Positions 4,721-5,843 of a stretch of DNA of 5,843 bases are shown piece after piece. This stretch comes from Chloroflexota bacterium. Lineage in GTDB: Bacteria; Chloroflexota; Anaerolineae; Thermoflexales; Thermoflexaceae. The stretch's first letter is position 1, and each line of letters begins with the position of its first letter. The translations under genes and the position numbers were made by a program. The notes under the pieces are model-generated. The model did no database searches, was not told the origin of the DNA, and was given only the letters and a program-made list of their open reading frames with translations. The stretch lies in contig JAUQQB010000194.1 of the NCBI GenBank assembly GCA_030550075.1, forward strand, positions 1 through 5,843, given 5' to 3'.

Positions 4721-5843
4721 GCGGCCATTGGCTCCGGGACGGCATTCGGGCTATTAAAGGGTGTCTTCAGACCCGGGGGTATCGCCTGGCCCTGGCGCTG
4801 AACATCGCCCTTGTTCTTTCCTATATCGGGTTAATTGCCATCGCCCTGATGCATCGGCTCACATGGATGGCGGATTTCACCAGTCACTATACGGGTGGAT
4901 TCATCCTCCGCGAGGGGCTTGGGACCCGGTTATATGATCTAACCCTCCAGGCCACGATCCAGCAACGCCTTCTCAGCGGGCGCTATTTGGGGGATGGCCT
5001 GCTGCCGTTCAATCGTCCTCCCCACACCGCCCTCCTGATGGCGCCGCTCACCCTCCTCCCGTTGGAGTGGGCCTACGGGATCTGGCTGGGGTTCAACCTG
5101 ATCCTCTGGGCGGTGCTGCTGTGGGATCTCTGGAGAACATACTCCGATTGGAGCAGGCGGGAACGAGCGATGGCGGCGCTGACATGGACCGCGCTACCCT
5201 CCTGGCTGCGCGCAGTGCTGCTGGGCACTTTCTCAATCTGGGAAAGTTTCATCCTGTGGCGGTTCGCAATGGCGTTGCAACGGAATCGGGAACGGGAAGC
5301 CGGACTCTATCTGGCGCTGGGGAGCATCCACCCGACCGTCACCCTGTTCCCGCTGCTGGCGCTTATAGGAGGGCGTCGGTGGCAGGTGATGGGAGCCTGG
5401 ACGGCCGCCATGGCCCTGATCGTGGGGCTGGTCACTCTGCTCATGGGCCCTTCTATCTGGATCGGGTTCCTGAATGTGCTTCGAGCGACCGCCAGCGCGC
5501 GGGATCACCCGGGGATCGATCCGGCGACCATGGTGAACCTGCGGGGCGCGCTGTTCACCCTCCTGGGGCCGGAAGCGTGGGAGGAGATCCAGACCGCCGC
5601 CTGGGCGATGCTGGGCATCGGCATCGGGCTCACCCTGATCGCCTGGTGGAAGATCGAGCCGGCGGGGGGCCCCCTATTAAACCTTCACCTGGGATGGACG
5701 GTGCTGGCGGGGCTTTTGCTCAGCCCCCATCTCAACCCACAGGACGGGCTGCTGGTGGGCCTTCCGGCCCTCTGGCTGTATCAGGGGATGCGCGGAACCC
5801 GTGGATCGCACCGGGCCTTCGCGACCATCGCCGTTCTCAGCCC
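4717..5843 (+). CDS. GT87-like GT-C glycosyltransferase, truncated by the window's right edge
   Basis: The frame is open from ATG 4717 to the last base, giving at least 375 residues with no stop. Its start lies in the ATGA shared with the previous stop. It resembles GT87 (DUF2029), which includes the mycobacterial mannosyltransferase PimE. A membrane helix at about 24-46 is followed by MADFTSHYTGGFILREGLGTRLYD (51-74, written here as MADFTSHY then GGFILREG then LYD). Asp53 lies where the family's catalytic Asp is expected. Next come FNRPPHTALLMAPLTLLP (98-115), then REREAGLYLALGSIHPTVTL (191-210) and LSPHLNPQDGLLVGLP (335-350). Family members usually have a Lys-Pro where this one has IHP (204-206), a mild departure. 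Multiple hydrophobic helices fill the rest. It likely uses a polyprenyl-phosphate sugar at the outer face, in sequence with or parallel to the PIG-V-like enzyme. The C-terminus is missing, so total length is unknown. Confidence 0.8.
   Translation, partial: MSGHWLRDGIRAIKGCLQTRGYRLALALNIALVLSYIGLIAIALMHRLTWMADFTSHYTGGFILREGLGTRLYDLTLQATIQQRLLSGRYLGDGLLPFNRPPHTALLMAPLTLLPLEWAYGIWLGFNLILWAVLLWDLWRTYSDWSRRERAMAALTWTALPSWLRAVLLGTFSIWESFILWRFAMALQRNREREAGLYLALGSIHPTVTLFPLLALIGGRRWQVMGAWTAAMALIVGLVTLLMGPSIWIGFLNVLRATASARDHPGIDPATMVNLRGALFTLLGPEAWEEIQTAAWAMLGIGIGLTLIAWWKIEPAGGPLLNLHLGWTVLAGLLLSPHLNPQDGLLVGLPALWLYQGMRGTRGSHRAFATIAVLS

Noticed and set aside
1..5843. CRISPR array, tRNA or rRNA genes, or a phage or defence island
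   Set aside because: No regularly spaced repeats, no cloverleaf-like or rRNA sequence and no nuclease, integrase or phage gene was seen.

Overview
The window is GC-rich bacterial DNA with every supported gene on the + strand. It reads as a thermophilic member of the Chloroflexota (Thermoflexus or Anaerolineae type). That placement is inferred from GC-rich coding, the short Flp-type pilins and the style of the membrane proteins. There is no rRNA or marker gene to prove it.

Left part (1-1411): three separate 57-residue Flp/Fap-type (type IVb) prepilin genes at 94-267, 809-982 and 1238-1411. Each has its own strong Shine-Dalgarno and a prepilin-peptidase site of the form G|QGLVEY. They share a nearly identical DNA core, but their flanks look unrelated. 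The 541-base gap between pilins 1 and 2 carries no gene. It holds an 87-base MITE-like element (15-bp perfect terminal inverted repeats, flanked by a 6-bp direct repeat) and a separate 74-base imperfect hairpin. Pilin 2 ends in a textbook intrinsic terminator. Pilin 3 is preceded by a candidate promoter with a 12-bp palindrome at its core and followed by two stem-loops.

Right part (1523-5843): four tightly arranged genes. The first is a short alpha-alpha toroid protein with squalene-cyclase/prenyltransferase repeats and no DxDD catalytic motif. It overlaps by 19 bases a DUF362 protein with an N-terminal twin-arginine-like or anchor segment. After a 154-base gap with two perfect-stem hairpins comes a PIG-V-like GT-C mannosyltransferase, coupled by an ATGA overlap to a GT87-like GT-C glycosyltransferase that runs off the right edge.

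The two GT-C enzymes probably transfer sugars from polyprenyl-phosphate donors on the outer face of the membrane. The toroid/DUF362 pair has no assigned function. Its overlap suggests co-translation, and its position beside pilins and membrane glycosyltransferases hints at an envelope role, but this is inference. The toroid/DUF362 pair is the best candidate for an uncharacterised system, and the pilin cassette the best for unusual sequence evolution.
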